64,000 nucleotides of DNA. Origin: Azospirillum agricola. GTDB lineage: Bacteria; Pseudomonadota; Alphaproteobacteria; Azospirillales; Azospirillaceae. The stretch lies in contig NZ_JAGINM010000013.1 of the NCBI RefSeq assembly GCF_017876095.1, positions 142,257 to 206,256 on the forward strand, given 5' to 3'. A program made the position numbers and the translations under genes. This document shows, piece by piece, positions 14,898 through 22,682 of the stretch (positions are counted from its first letter, which is position 1; every line of letters begins with the position of its first letter). A model generated the notes under the pieces. The model saw nothing but the letters and a program-made list of their open reading frames with translations, was not told the DNA's origin and made no database searches.

Positions 14898-15668
14898 TTA
14901 TCGGCCGGCCTGCGCGTCCAGATAGGCCAGGGCCGGGCCGTAGGCCGAGTCGAGCGTCCGCAACGCCGCGTCGAGCGCCGCTGGGTCGTCCCCGCGCTCC
15001 ACCGCCGCTTCCAACGCCTGCGCGGCCCGGCGCAGGGCGACGCAGCCATATTGTCCCGACACCCCCGCCAGCTTGTGCGCCATCATGCTGGCCGCCGCAC
15101 GGTCGCCCGTGGCCCAGGCGGCGTCCAGGCTGACGCGGTAGTCCCGCAGGGTCGCCGCCGTCCGTCCGATCAGAAGGGCGACGCGGTCGGCGGGCAGCAG
15201 GTCGCGCATCTGGCCGATGGCGCTTTCGTCGAACGCGCCGCCGCCGGCCTGCGGAGCGGGGGAGTCCGCCGTGCCGTCGCGCAGGGCGGCCTCCAGGGCG
15301 TCGAGTCGCAGAGGCTTGGTCAGGACACCGTCGGCCCCGCAGCTCCGGCAGCGCTCCAGCCCGTCCGGCGCGGCGCTGGCGGTCAGCATCAGGATGCGCG
15401 GGGGCGCCGCCGCGGCGGCCGCCGGCCGGGCCCGCAGTTGCCGCACCACCTCGTCGCCGTCGAGGCCGGGAAGGCGGAGATCCATCAGGACGAGGTCGAA
15501 GACCGTCCCGTCGGTCGCGGCCGACAGGGCCGCCGGCCCGTCCTCCACCACGACCACCGCGTGGCCGGCCCGGCGCAGCAGGGCGGTGGCCGCCATGCGG
15601 TTCACCACCTCGTCCTCCGCCAGCAGGATGCGCAGGGAAGGGAGGGCCGTCGCTGCGTTCGCTTGCAT
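14898..15668 (-). CDS. Response regulator receiver-HPt fusion protein
   Basis: A 256-residue protein with an N-terminal receiver (acidic pair E18/D19 in LLAEDE, phosphoacceptor Asp63 in LVLMDLRLPG, Lys in LTKPL) and a C-terminal histidine-phosphotransfer helix bundle, whose acceptor is His198 in MMAHKLAGVSGQYG. There is no DNA-binding or enzymatic output. Such REC-HPt proteins relay phosphate from a kinase to a distant regulator, or serve as a phosphate sink. A neighbouring hybrid kinase (18395-19801) and two simple kinases lie within 7 kb, so a relay with one of them is plausible but not shown by operon structure. Confidence 0.88.
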   Translation of the reverse strand: MQANAATALPSLRILLAEDEVVNRMAATALLRRAGHAVVVVEDGPAALSAATDGTVFDLVLMDLRLPGLDGDEVVRQLRARPAAAAAAPPRILMLTASAAPDGLERCRSCGADGVLTKPLRLDALEAALRDGTADSPAPQAGGGAFDESAIGQMRDLLPADRVALLIGRTAATLRDYRVSLDAAWATGDRAAASMMAHKLAGVSGQYGCVALRRAAQALEAAVERGDDPAALDAALRTLDSAYGPALAYLDAQAGR

Positions 15669-15831
15669 GCTCGCTCCGTCTTCGGGGCCGCCGGAACCGG
15701 AGCCGGCAGGACCAGAGCCGTCAGTCTAGCCGTTTCGCGCGCCGCGCGCATCGGACGGATGCTGCGCACGCTCACACATGGCGAAGGCGGCGCGATGAGC
15801 CTTCGGGCGATGGCGTTCAGACGATGGGCGT

Positions 15832-16347
15832 TCAGACGATGGGCGGCGCCTGGACGAACATCGGGTCCTCGATGCGGTGCAGCCGGCCGGCTCCGGCCAG
15901 GGCGGCGCGCAGGATCAGGGTCTTGCGGCGGGCGGGGGCCAGCTTCAGGAGCGGCGCCTCGCGCAGCACCTCGGCGCCATAGGCGTCGGCGACCATCAGG
16001 CCGCACTCCTCGGGGATCAGTTCGGTCGGGAAGGCGTCGTCCACCGCGAAATAGAAGGCGTCGCACCATTCCCGGTATTCCGGCCATTTCTGGTCGGAGC
16101 GGAAGTCGGGCACCCCGCTCTTCACCTCGACGATGACGACGGTGCCGGATTCGTCCATCGCCAGCACGTCGGCGCGCCGCCCGCAGGCGAGGCGGAACTC
16201 GGTCAGGCTGGCGAATCCGCGCTGGGCGAGCGCCCGGCGCACGCCCCGGAAGATGGGCACCGCGCCGCCGGCGGGCGAGCCGGCGTCGTCGTCGATTCCG
16301 GTCGCGCCGATCCCGGTCGCGCCGATCCCGGTCGCAAGGTCGGTCAT
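15832..16347 (-). CDS. MmcB-family DNA repair protein
   Basis: A 171-residue protein of the MmcB/DUF1052 family, a restriction-endonuclease-like fold linked in Caulobacter to the SOS mutagenesis cassette. The conserved core is FRLACGRRADVLAMDESGTVVIVEVKSG, whose Asp and Glu-x-Lys are the nuclease-like active residues, followed by DFRSDQKWPEYREWCDAFYFAV. The N-terminus contains a short in-frame tandem repeat (GIGATGIGATGID) encoded by 15-bp units at 16303-16335. The start is at MTDLATG. A histidine kinase gene lies 101 bases upstream on the same strand. Confidence 0.88.
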   Translation of the reverse strand: MTDLATGIGATGIGATGIDDDAGSPAGGAVPIFRGVRRALAQRGFASLTEFRLACGRRADVLAMDESGTVVIVEVKSGVPDFRSDQKWPEYREWCDAFYFAVDDAFPTELIPEECGLMVADAYGAEVLREAPLLKLAPARRKTLILRAALAGAGRLHRIEDPMFVQAPPIV

Positions 16348-16448
16348 GGGTGGGGATTGCCGGAACGGTTCAGGAACATCGCGGCAGAATGCCCGCTTCC
16401 GCCGGTCCCGCCAAGGGGCAAAAATGGAGCGCGCCAGCCGGTGACGCG

Positions 16449-18167
16449 TCAGCCGGCCGGGCGTGCCGCGACCGGCAGGGGCGGGCACAGCCTGCGGGGC
16501 AGGCTGCGCGCCGCCGGGAAGGTCAGCACGGCCGAGGTTCCGACGCCCGGCTCGCTGGCCATCTCCAGCCGGCCGCCATGCAGCTCGATCAGGCGCTTGA
16601 CGATCGGCAGGCCGAGGCCGGTGCCCTCGCCGACGTTGCGGGCGATGGTGGCGTCGGCGCGCTCGAACGGCTCCAGCACGCGGGACAGATCGGCGGCGGC
16701 GATCCCGACGCCGGTGTCGGCCACCATGACGCCGATGCCGCCGTCCGGCATCAGCGCCGCCGTCATCATCACCTGCCCGCCATCCGGCGTGAATTTCACC
16801 GCGTTGGACAGCAGGTTGAGCAGCATCTGGCGGGTTGCCCGCGCGTCGCCCAGCAGCATCGGCAGATCGCCGGCGATGTCGGTGGTCAGCGCGATGCGCT
16901 TGTCCGCCGCCGTCTTGCGCAGCATCGTCAGGACCTGGGCGGTCACGAAGGGCAGGTCCACCCCCTCGTCCGACAATTGCAGCCGTCCGGCCTCGATGCG
17001 CGACAGGTCGAGGATGTCGTTGATCAGCGCCAGCAGATGGGTGCCGCTGTCGTGGATGTCGGTGGCGTAGCTGAGATAGCGCGGGTTGCCGAGCGGACCG
17101 AAGGTTTCCGTCATCAGAAGCTCGGCGAAGCCCAGGACGGCGTTCAGCGGCGTGCGCAGCTCGTGGCTCATCTGGGCGAGGAACTCGCTCTTGGCGCGGC
17201 TGGCCCGCTCGGCCTCGCGGTGGGCGGCGCGGGCCTCGGCCTCGCGGATGCGGATGCTTTCCTCGTTCCGCTTCATCGGCGTGACGTCGGCGTAGATCAC
17301 CAGGACGCCGTCGTCCGGCACCGCGTGCTCGCTGACCAGCAGGCAGCGCCCGTCCCGCGCCCGCAGGGTGAAGGGCTTGTCCGAACGGCGGTGGTGGGCC
17401 AGCCGGGCCTCGACCCACAGTTCCCGCTCCGCGTCGGACGGCAGGTCGGCGTCGGTCCGGGCGGCGCGGCGCACCAGCGCCTCGAACGGCACGCCGGGAA
17501 CCAGCAGGTCCGCCAGTTCCGGCAGGAAGCGCTTCAGCCGGCTGGTGGCGTGGACCAGACGGTCGGCGGAGTCGAACAGCGCGAAGCTTTCCGCGCTGTG
17601 CTCCAGCGCCGCCGCCAGCGCTTCCGCCATCGACGGGGCGCCGGGGCCGAGGTCGGCCAGCGTGGCGCAGACCCCGCCGGGAAAGGGCGAGGCGGACAGC
17701 CGCCAGCGGGTGCGCGGCGGGGCGTTCCGCCCGTCGCCCTTTCCGGCGCCGGGACCGGCATGGGCGCTGGGATGGGCACCGGCGCAGGCGTCGAGCGTCC
17801 GGGTCAGCGGCCCGTCCAGCGCGGCGGCGAGCGCGGCGAACAGTCCCGGACAGTGGTTGTCCATCCCGTCGGCGCGCAGACGCAGGCCGGCGAGCGGCCC
17901 CTGTCCGAACAGGGATTCCGCCGCCGGGTTGGCGGCTTGCCATTCGAAATCGGCGATCGTCCCATCGGGGTCGCGAAGTGCCGCGAAGGCGGCGACGGCG
18001 TCGGGCAGCAGGGCGAGCAGCGCGGCCGGCAGGGGCGACGACAGGGAAGCCAAGTCGAGAAGCGGCGGAGCGTCGGCGATCCCGCTCCCGGTGCCCCGGT
18101 TGCCGGAAGGGTGCCCCCTCAGCCATGCCTGCGCGCCAATATCCATCCGGGAATGGTTGCGCAGCAT
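16449..18167 (-). CDS. PAS-domain sensor histidine kinase
   Basis: A 572-residue kinase without transmembrane helices, so probably cytosolic. Two PAS-like regions precede the catalytic core (about 45-190 and 195-310, the second containing ESFALFDSADRLVHA and the YADVTPMKRNEESI junction). A coiled linker leads to HisKA with His335 in QMSHELRTPLNAVLGF, then HATPase with N-box LLSNAVKFTPDG, G1 VADTGVGI and G2 GEGTGLGLPIV. The C-terminal 25 residues are Pro/Arg-rich and not conserved. No receiver domain is attached. Partner unknown; the nearby REC-HPt protein is a candidate. An initiation codon seven residues further in is possible. Confidence 0.9.
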   Translation of the reverse strand: MLRNHSRMDIGAQAWLRGHPSGNRGTGSGIADAPPLLDLASLSSPLPAALLALLPDAVAAFAALRDPDGTIADFEWQAANPAAESLFGQGPLAGLRLRADGMDNHCPGLFAALAAALDGPLTRTLDACAGAHPSAHAGPGAGKGDGRNAPPRTRWRLSASPFPGGVCATLADLGPGAPSMAEALAAALEHSAESFALFDSADRLVHATSRLKRFLPELADLLVPGVPFEALVRRAARTDADLPSDAERELWVEARLAHHRRSDKPFTLRARDGRCLLVSEHAVPDDGVLVIYADVTPMKRNEESIRIREAEARAAHREAERASRAKSEFLAQMSHELRTPLNAVLGFAELLMTETFGPLGNPRYLSYATDIHDSGTHLLALINDILDLSRIEAGRLQLSDEGVDLPFVTAQVLTMLRKTAADKRIALTTDIAGDLPMLLGDARATRQMLLNLLSNAVKFTPDGGQVMMTAALMPDGGIGVMVADTGVGIAAADLSRVLEPFERADATIARNVGEGTGLGLPIVKRLIELHGGRLEMASEPGVGTSAVLTFPAARSLPRRLCPPLPVAARPAG

Positions 18168-18293
18168 TCCTAAGAATCGATAAAGGCGGGTTTCGCGCAG
18201 GCGTACGAATATTTGTCGAATTGCGACAGGGTTTTGACGGAAAGGCGATTGCCGGATAATTTAATAAAATAGTATGCATCCCGGAGGCCAGGA

Positions 18294-18398
18294 ATGGCGC
18301 CCCTTTGTGCCCGGTCTAACGAATGGATGGCTTCTCAGGGGCTTGGGCGACTCCTACTGTTCAGTACTCGGCGGCAGAAGGACAGGGTGCGACCGTGA
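18294..18398 (+). CDS. Putative 34-residue upstream ORF coupled to a hybrid kinase
   Basis: An ATG at 18294 is preceded by GGAGG with ideal 6-base spacing, the strongest ribosome-binding site in this region. The frame encodes 34 residues (MAPLCARSNEWMASQG... ending KDRVRP) and its TGA (18396-18398) overlaps the GTG (18395-18397) of the downstream kinase in the GTGA arrangement typical of translational coupling. The peptide has no recognisable domain. It may be a leader peptide that controls kinase translation, or fortuitous. Confidence 0.4.
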   Translation: MAPLCARSNEWMASQGLGRLLLFSTRRQKDRVRP

Positions 18399-19801
18399 CC
18401 GAGAGCGGCAGCCAGAACGATGCCGGCCAAGCCGGCGGGGAAGCCTCGAACAGGCCGGCGGGCGCCGGCCATTCCCTGGTGTTCGACGCCGCCGGCCGGC
18501 TGCGGAACTGGACGCCGGGCATCGCGGCGCTTCCGGGCGCCGGCGGCCGTCTGGCTGCGGGCGCCGCGCTGGCGGATCTGGACCCCCTGTTCGAGGGCTT
18601 GGCGTGTGTCGACCGTCCGCTGGCCGACGGCGGTTTCCTGCGCATGGTCGGCCAGGGGGGCGGCCAGACGGCTTCCCCGCCGTCCGGCGACCTGTCGGGC
18701 CGGCTGTTCGCCGCGGCGAGCCACGATCTGCGGCAGCCGCTCGCCGCCTTGTCGCTGCTGATCGGGACGCTCGACGGCCGGGTGGCGGCGGATCGCGCCT
18801 CGCGCGATCTGCTGCGGTCGATGGCGCAGGCGGTGGAATCGATGCGCGGCATGGTCGATGGGCATTTCGATCTGGCGCGGCTGGAGGCCGGGCTGATCGA
18901 ACCCGACATCCGGCCCCACGCGATCAACGGCGTGCTGATGCGGCTGGCGCTCGACGTGGCGCCTCGCTTCGCCGAGCGCGGGGTGCGCTTCACGGTCATG
19001 CCCTGCTCGGGCGTCGTCCGCACCGACGGCTCGTTGCTGGAGCGGCTGTTGCACGGGCTGGTCGCCAACGCGCTGCGCCACACGCCGCAGGGGCGGGTGG
19101 TGGTCGGTTGCCGGCCGCGCGGCGATTTCCTGCGCATCGAGGTGTGGGACACCGGACGCGGGCTGGCGCCCCGCCAGCTCGACGCCCTGCGCACCGAACT
19201 GGCCGGGCCGGGCGGCTACGGGCATGGCGCGCTCGGCCTCGGCCTGACCCTGGCGCGCGGGCTGGCCCGCAAGCTGGGCCTGTCGCTGGAGGTGCGGTCC
19301 ATCGAGAAGCGGGGCACGCTCTTCAGCGTCACCGTGCCCCGCGCCGCCGACGGGGAGGGGGTGGGGCGGAGTTTCAGCCCGGCGCCCCGGATGGACGCGG
19401 ACACGTCCGACCTCGACCGGACCCGCGTCCTGGTGATCGAGGACGATCCGATGGTGCTCGCCGCCCTGGAGGCGCTGCTGGGCCAGTGGGGATGCACCGT
19501 GCTCGCCGCCGAATCCTGCGACAGCGCCCTCGACCGGCTCGGGACCGCGCCGCAGGCGCCCGACCTGATCATCTCCGACCTGCGGTTGAAGGGAACGGCG
19601 AACGGCATCGTCGCCATCCGCCAGATCGTCCAGGCGCTCGGCCAGCCGGTGCCGGGGATGATCCTGACCGGCGACACCGATCCCAAGCGGCTGAGGGAGG
19701 CGCGCCTGTCCGGTTATCCCCTGCTGCACAAGCCGATTGCCCCGCTCGCGCTTCGCGCCGCCGTTTCGCGCCTCTTGGCTCGCGAGACCATGATAACGTA
19801 A
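18395..19801 (+). CDS. Hybrid histidine kinase (HisKA-HATPase-REC)
   Basis: About 468 residues from GTG 18395, which I prefer over the ATG at 18323 (no Shine-Dalgarno) because it overlaps the stop of a well-initiated short upstream ORF. Short N-terminal PAS-like segment (HSLVFDAAGRLRNWTPGI), no membrane helix, HisKA with His110 in AAASHDLRQPLAALS, HATPase with N-box LVANALRHTPQG and EVWDTGRGL, then a receiver with Asp395 in LIISDLRLKG and Lys in LHKPI. The ASHDLRQP H-box and the VGCRPRGDFLRIEVWDTG block are shared with the CHASE kinase downstream, so the two are paralogues. The attached receiver suggests a phosphorelay, for example to the REC-HPt protein at 14898. Confidence 0.88.
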   Translation: MTESGSQNDAGQAGGEASNRPAGAGHSLVFDAAGRLRNWTPGIAALPGAGGRLAAGAALADLDPLFEGLACVDRPLADGGFLRMVGQGGGQTASPPSGDLSGRLFAAASHDLRQPLAALSLLIGTLDGRVAADRASRDLLRSMAQAVESMRGMVDGHFDLARLEAGLIEPDIRPHAINGVLMRLALDVAPRFAERGVRFTVMPCSGVVRTDGSLLERLLHGLVANALRHTPQGRVVVGCRPRGDFLRIEVWDTGRGLAPRQLDALRTELAGPGGYGHGALGLGLTLARGLARKLGLSLEVRSIEKRGTLFSVTVPRAADGEGVGRSFSPAPRMDADTSDLDRTRVLVIEDDPMVLAALEALLGQWGCTVLAAESCDSALDRLGTAPQAPDLIISDLRLKGTANGIVAIRQIVQALGQPVPGMILTGDTDPKRLREARLSGYPLLHKPIAPLALRAAVSRLLARETMIT

Positions 19802-20044
19802 ATCTCCGGCCGGGCTTTTCCTCCAGATCTTAAATGTCTTCCCTGTAACATTGCGACGTGAGATCCGACAGATATCGACATTGACATTGAAGATGTTCTT
19901 CGGGGTTCGTTGCTTTTCTGGCTGATTTTGGAACGTTCCACTCTCTTTCGGAGGAAGAAAGTGTTTTCAACTGAGTAAGTTTGCTTTGGGTTTGCTATAG
20001 TCGTTCTGGGCAGCTTCGTCGCGGTCATCCCCAGGGGTGGGGAC

Positions 20045-22264
20045 GTGACGACGGGGTGCGGGGGCGGCATGGCACCAATGGCGGGGTGGGCTGAGGGAGG
20101 CGCGCTGGTGGTGCCGGCGTTGGTGATTGCCGGTGTCCTGGTGTCGCTGGCGGCCTTCGTCCAGATCCGCGAGACCTCGCGTGCCGTCGAACGTGCTCTG
20201 GTCGAGAGTCAGGCGGCACAACTCCATGACGCGTTCAAGGAACGGCTCGACCGTCACGCGCTGCTGCTGCGGGCGCTGAGCGGACCATTGGCCGGTCCGG
20301 CGGCGATGACACCGGACGGCTTCGCCATGGCGGCCGAGCCGCTGCTTCCCCTGTATCCCAGTCTGGGCGCCGTGGCCTGGGCGCGCCGGGTCCCGGCGGG
20401 CGGAACCGCCGTGACGGGCCGCGACCTGTTCGTCACGGCGCTGGTCCAGCCGCGCCAGTTCGGCGACCGCCTGATCGGGCTCGACATCGCGGCGGAGCCC
20501 GATCGCGCGGAACTGTTGGCACAAGCCTGCCGGTCGGGATCGCTGGTTGTGACCAACGGGCCGTCCGCCGGTGAGCCGTCCGCCGATGAGCCATCCGCCG
20601 GCGAGCGGCCCGCCGAACAGGCAAATCCTGGCGACGACCATCCGGCCGACACCACCGCTCTCGTCCTGCCGGTCTATGCGCGCGGCACCGATTCCCCGGC
20701 CGCCCAGACCCTGGAGGGCCGGCCGGAGGAGGGGGGCGACCGTTGCGGCGCGCTCATCGGCTTTCTCTGGGCGACCTTCCGCCTGGATCACCTGCTGCGG
20801 GAGGCCGCCGCGCATGTCGGGCTGAGCGCCGGCGATGCCTATCTCGTCGACGAGCGGACCACCCGAGGCCCGCGCATCCTGGCGGTCCAGGCGGGGGGGC
20901 GGGAGCCCGGCGAGGCGTTTCATGCCCTGCCGGAAGCGGAGCTGGCCGGAACCCCGGCGATCGAGCGCCGGGTTGGCTTCGGCTCCGAATCCTGGCGGCT
21001 TGTGCTGGTGCCGCATCCGTCGCCGCTGGCCGATCCGCGCGACCGGCTCGCCTGGATGGCGCTGATCGCCGGGCTGCTGGCCACCGCCGGTCTGGCCGCC
21101 TATCTCCGGTGGGAGGCGCGTTCCAAGCGCCTGTTGCAGGAGGAGGCCCGCGCCCGCGCCGCCATGTCGCGCGCGCTGCGCGAGAGCGAGGAGCGCTTCC
21201 GCCTCGCGCTCCGTCACTCGCGGGTGGCGCTGTTCAGCCAGGACCGCAACCTGCGTTACCAATGGGTCTACAGCCCGCAGGCCACCCACCCGCCGGAGGA
21301 TTCCATCGGCCGTAGCCACGCCGACCTCTACGGGCCGGAACTGGGCGCGCTGCTCGACGGCATCAAGCGGCCGGTCCTCGACACCGGCGTCGGGGCGCGG
21401 CGGGAGGTCCAGGTGACCGTCCACGGACACCGGCACGTCTTCGACCTCAGCGTCGAGCCGATGCGCGACGAGACGGGCGAGGTCTCCGGCGTCATCTGCG
21501 CGGCCATCGACGTGACGGAGGCGGCGGACATCCGCCAGGCCATGGCCGACGCCCAGGCCGAGGCGGAAAGGGCGAACCAGGCGAAGTCCCGCTTCCTCGC
21601 GGCGGCGAGCCACGACCTGCGCCAGCCCTTCCAGGCGATGAGCCTGTTCCACCACATCCTGCTCAGCAAGCTGACCACGCCCCAGCAACGGGAGATCGGC
21701 GCCAAGCTGGGGGAGGCGCTGGCCGCCGGCAACGCGCTGCTCTCGGCCCTGCTCGACACCTCGGCGCTGGAGATGGGCAACGTCACCCCGCGGGTGGTCG
21801 AGTTCGACATCCACGACATCACCTCCCGGCTGGCGACGGAGATCGCCGACCAGGCGCTGGACCGTGGCCTGAGCCTGCGCATGGTGCCCTCCTCGGCGCG
21901 GGTGCGCAGCGACCCGATCCTGCTGGAGCGGATGCTGCGCAACCTGCTGGTCAACGCGCTCCGCTACACCGAGCAGGGGCGCATCCTGATGGGCTGCCGG
22001 CGGCGCGGCGACCGGCTGCTGGTCGAGGTGTGGGACACCGGCCCCGGAATTCCCGACGACCAGATGACCGCCATCTTCGAGGATTTCTACCGCTGCGGCA
22101 CCGACCAGCGCGACAGCGCCGGCGGGCTGGGGCTGGGGCTGTCCATCGTTCGCCGCACCGCGCAGATTCTCGACCACCCGGTGACGGTGCGGTCCCGCAT
22201 CGGGCGCGGCACGGTGTTCGCCGTCAGCGTGCCGCTCGTCCTCCAGGTGGAGTCGATGGTCTGA
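20045..22264 (+). CDS. CHASE-domain membrane sensor histidine kinase
   Basis: 739 residues from GTG 20045 (an ATG eight codons in is possible). First membrane helix about 18-38 (LVVPALVIAGVLVSLAAFVQ), then an extracytoplasmic CHASE sensor domain (about 40-330: FKERLDRHALLLRAL, YPSLGAVAWARRVP), second helix about 337-357, coiled coil, PAS domain (about 380-495), HisKA with His523 in AAASHDLRQPFQAMSL and HATPase (LLVNALRYTEQG, EVWDTGPGI, GGLGLGLSIV). CHASE domains bind small extracellular ligands such as cytokinins or peptides in known cases; the ligand here is unknown. The CHASE domain carries an insert of near-repeated PSAGEPSADEPSAGE. No receiver or output gene is adjacent. Confidence 0.9.
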   Translation: MTTGCGGGMAPMAGWAEGGALVVPALVIAGVLVSLAAFVQIRETSRAVERALVESQAAQLHDAFKERLDRHALLLRALSGPLAGPAAMTPDGFAMAAEPLLPLYPSLGAVAWARRVPAGGTAVTGRDLFVTALVQPRQFGDRLIGLDIAAEPDRAELLAQACRSGSLVVTNGPSAGEPSADEPSAGERPAEQANPGDDHPADTTALVLPVYARGTDSPAAQTLEGRPEEGGDRCGALIGFLWATFRLDHLLREAAAHVGLSAGDAYLVDERTTRGPRILAVQAGGREPGEAFHALPEAELAGTPAIERRVGFGSESWRLVLVPHPSPLADPRDRLAWMALIAGLLATAGLAAYLRWEARSKRLLQEEARARAAMSRALRESEERFRLALRHSRVALFSQDRNLRYQWVYSPQATHPPEDSIGRSHADLYGPELGALLDGIKRPVLDTGVGARREVQVTVHGHRHVFDLSVEPMRDETGEVSGVICAAIDVTEAADIRQAMADAQAEAERANQAKSRFLAAASHDLRQPFQAMSLFHHILLSKLTTPQQREIGAKLGEALAAGNALLSALLDTSALEMGNVTPRVVEFDIHDITSRLATEIADQALDRGLSLRMVPSSARVRSDPILLERMLRNLLVNALRYTEQGRILMGCRRRGDRLLVEVWDTGPGIPDDQMTAIFEDFYRCGTDQRDSAGGLGLGLSIVRRTAQILDHPVTVRSRIGRGTVFAVSVPLVLQVESMV

Positions 22265-22682
22265 AGCCGGAGTCCGGGGCGTCCGCCGATTGTCCGTGAC
22301 GCGCCGCAAAATCGTGGCAATGCCGCTGCCGCCGGAGATTTCTTGAGTCCGGACGTGCAAGTTTCCGCTATGCTGCACACGCTCACTGTTCCGAAAAGAA
22401 CCCAGTAACCTCATTGTAACAAGAGCTTAGTGCAGTCTTTTGACATAGGTCATTGGGGTGCGGCGTGCACCGCGGTATTTCTGGCGCCCGAAGAGCTTTG
22501 CCGTCGCACCCGCGGCAATGCTTGAGCGCCTTTTGGGTCGTTTTTGCTTCGGGTGTGAAGGAATGAACGAAGAAAGGTTCCGGCCTTCCCGTGAGCGAAG
22601 GAACCGGAATCGGGAGGACACGGCCCAGAACCGGACCGGGAAACCAGGGCTCCGGCGCCGCGATCCTTGTGAGGAGCTTGAG
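22265..22682. other. 418-base leader region of the maoC-pta/ackA operon
   Basis: No convincing gene. It contains ATGCTGCAC at 22370-22378, which matches the first half of the phasin operators, a TTGACA at about 22440, and a GC-rich segment (22590-22640) with partly complementary GGTTCC/GGAACC arms. No clear -10 hexamer is placed correctly, so the promoter position is open. Confidence 0.3.

Noticed and set aside
16350..18173. 607-codon plus-strand frame over the PAS kinase gene
   Set aside because: It is an antisense frame kept open by high GC at third positions; the minus strand has complete PAS-HisKA-HATPase motifs and this frame has low-complexity Gln/Arg/His content.
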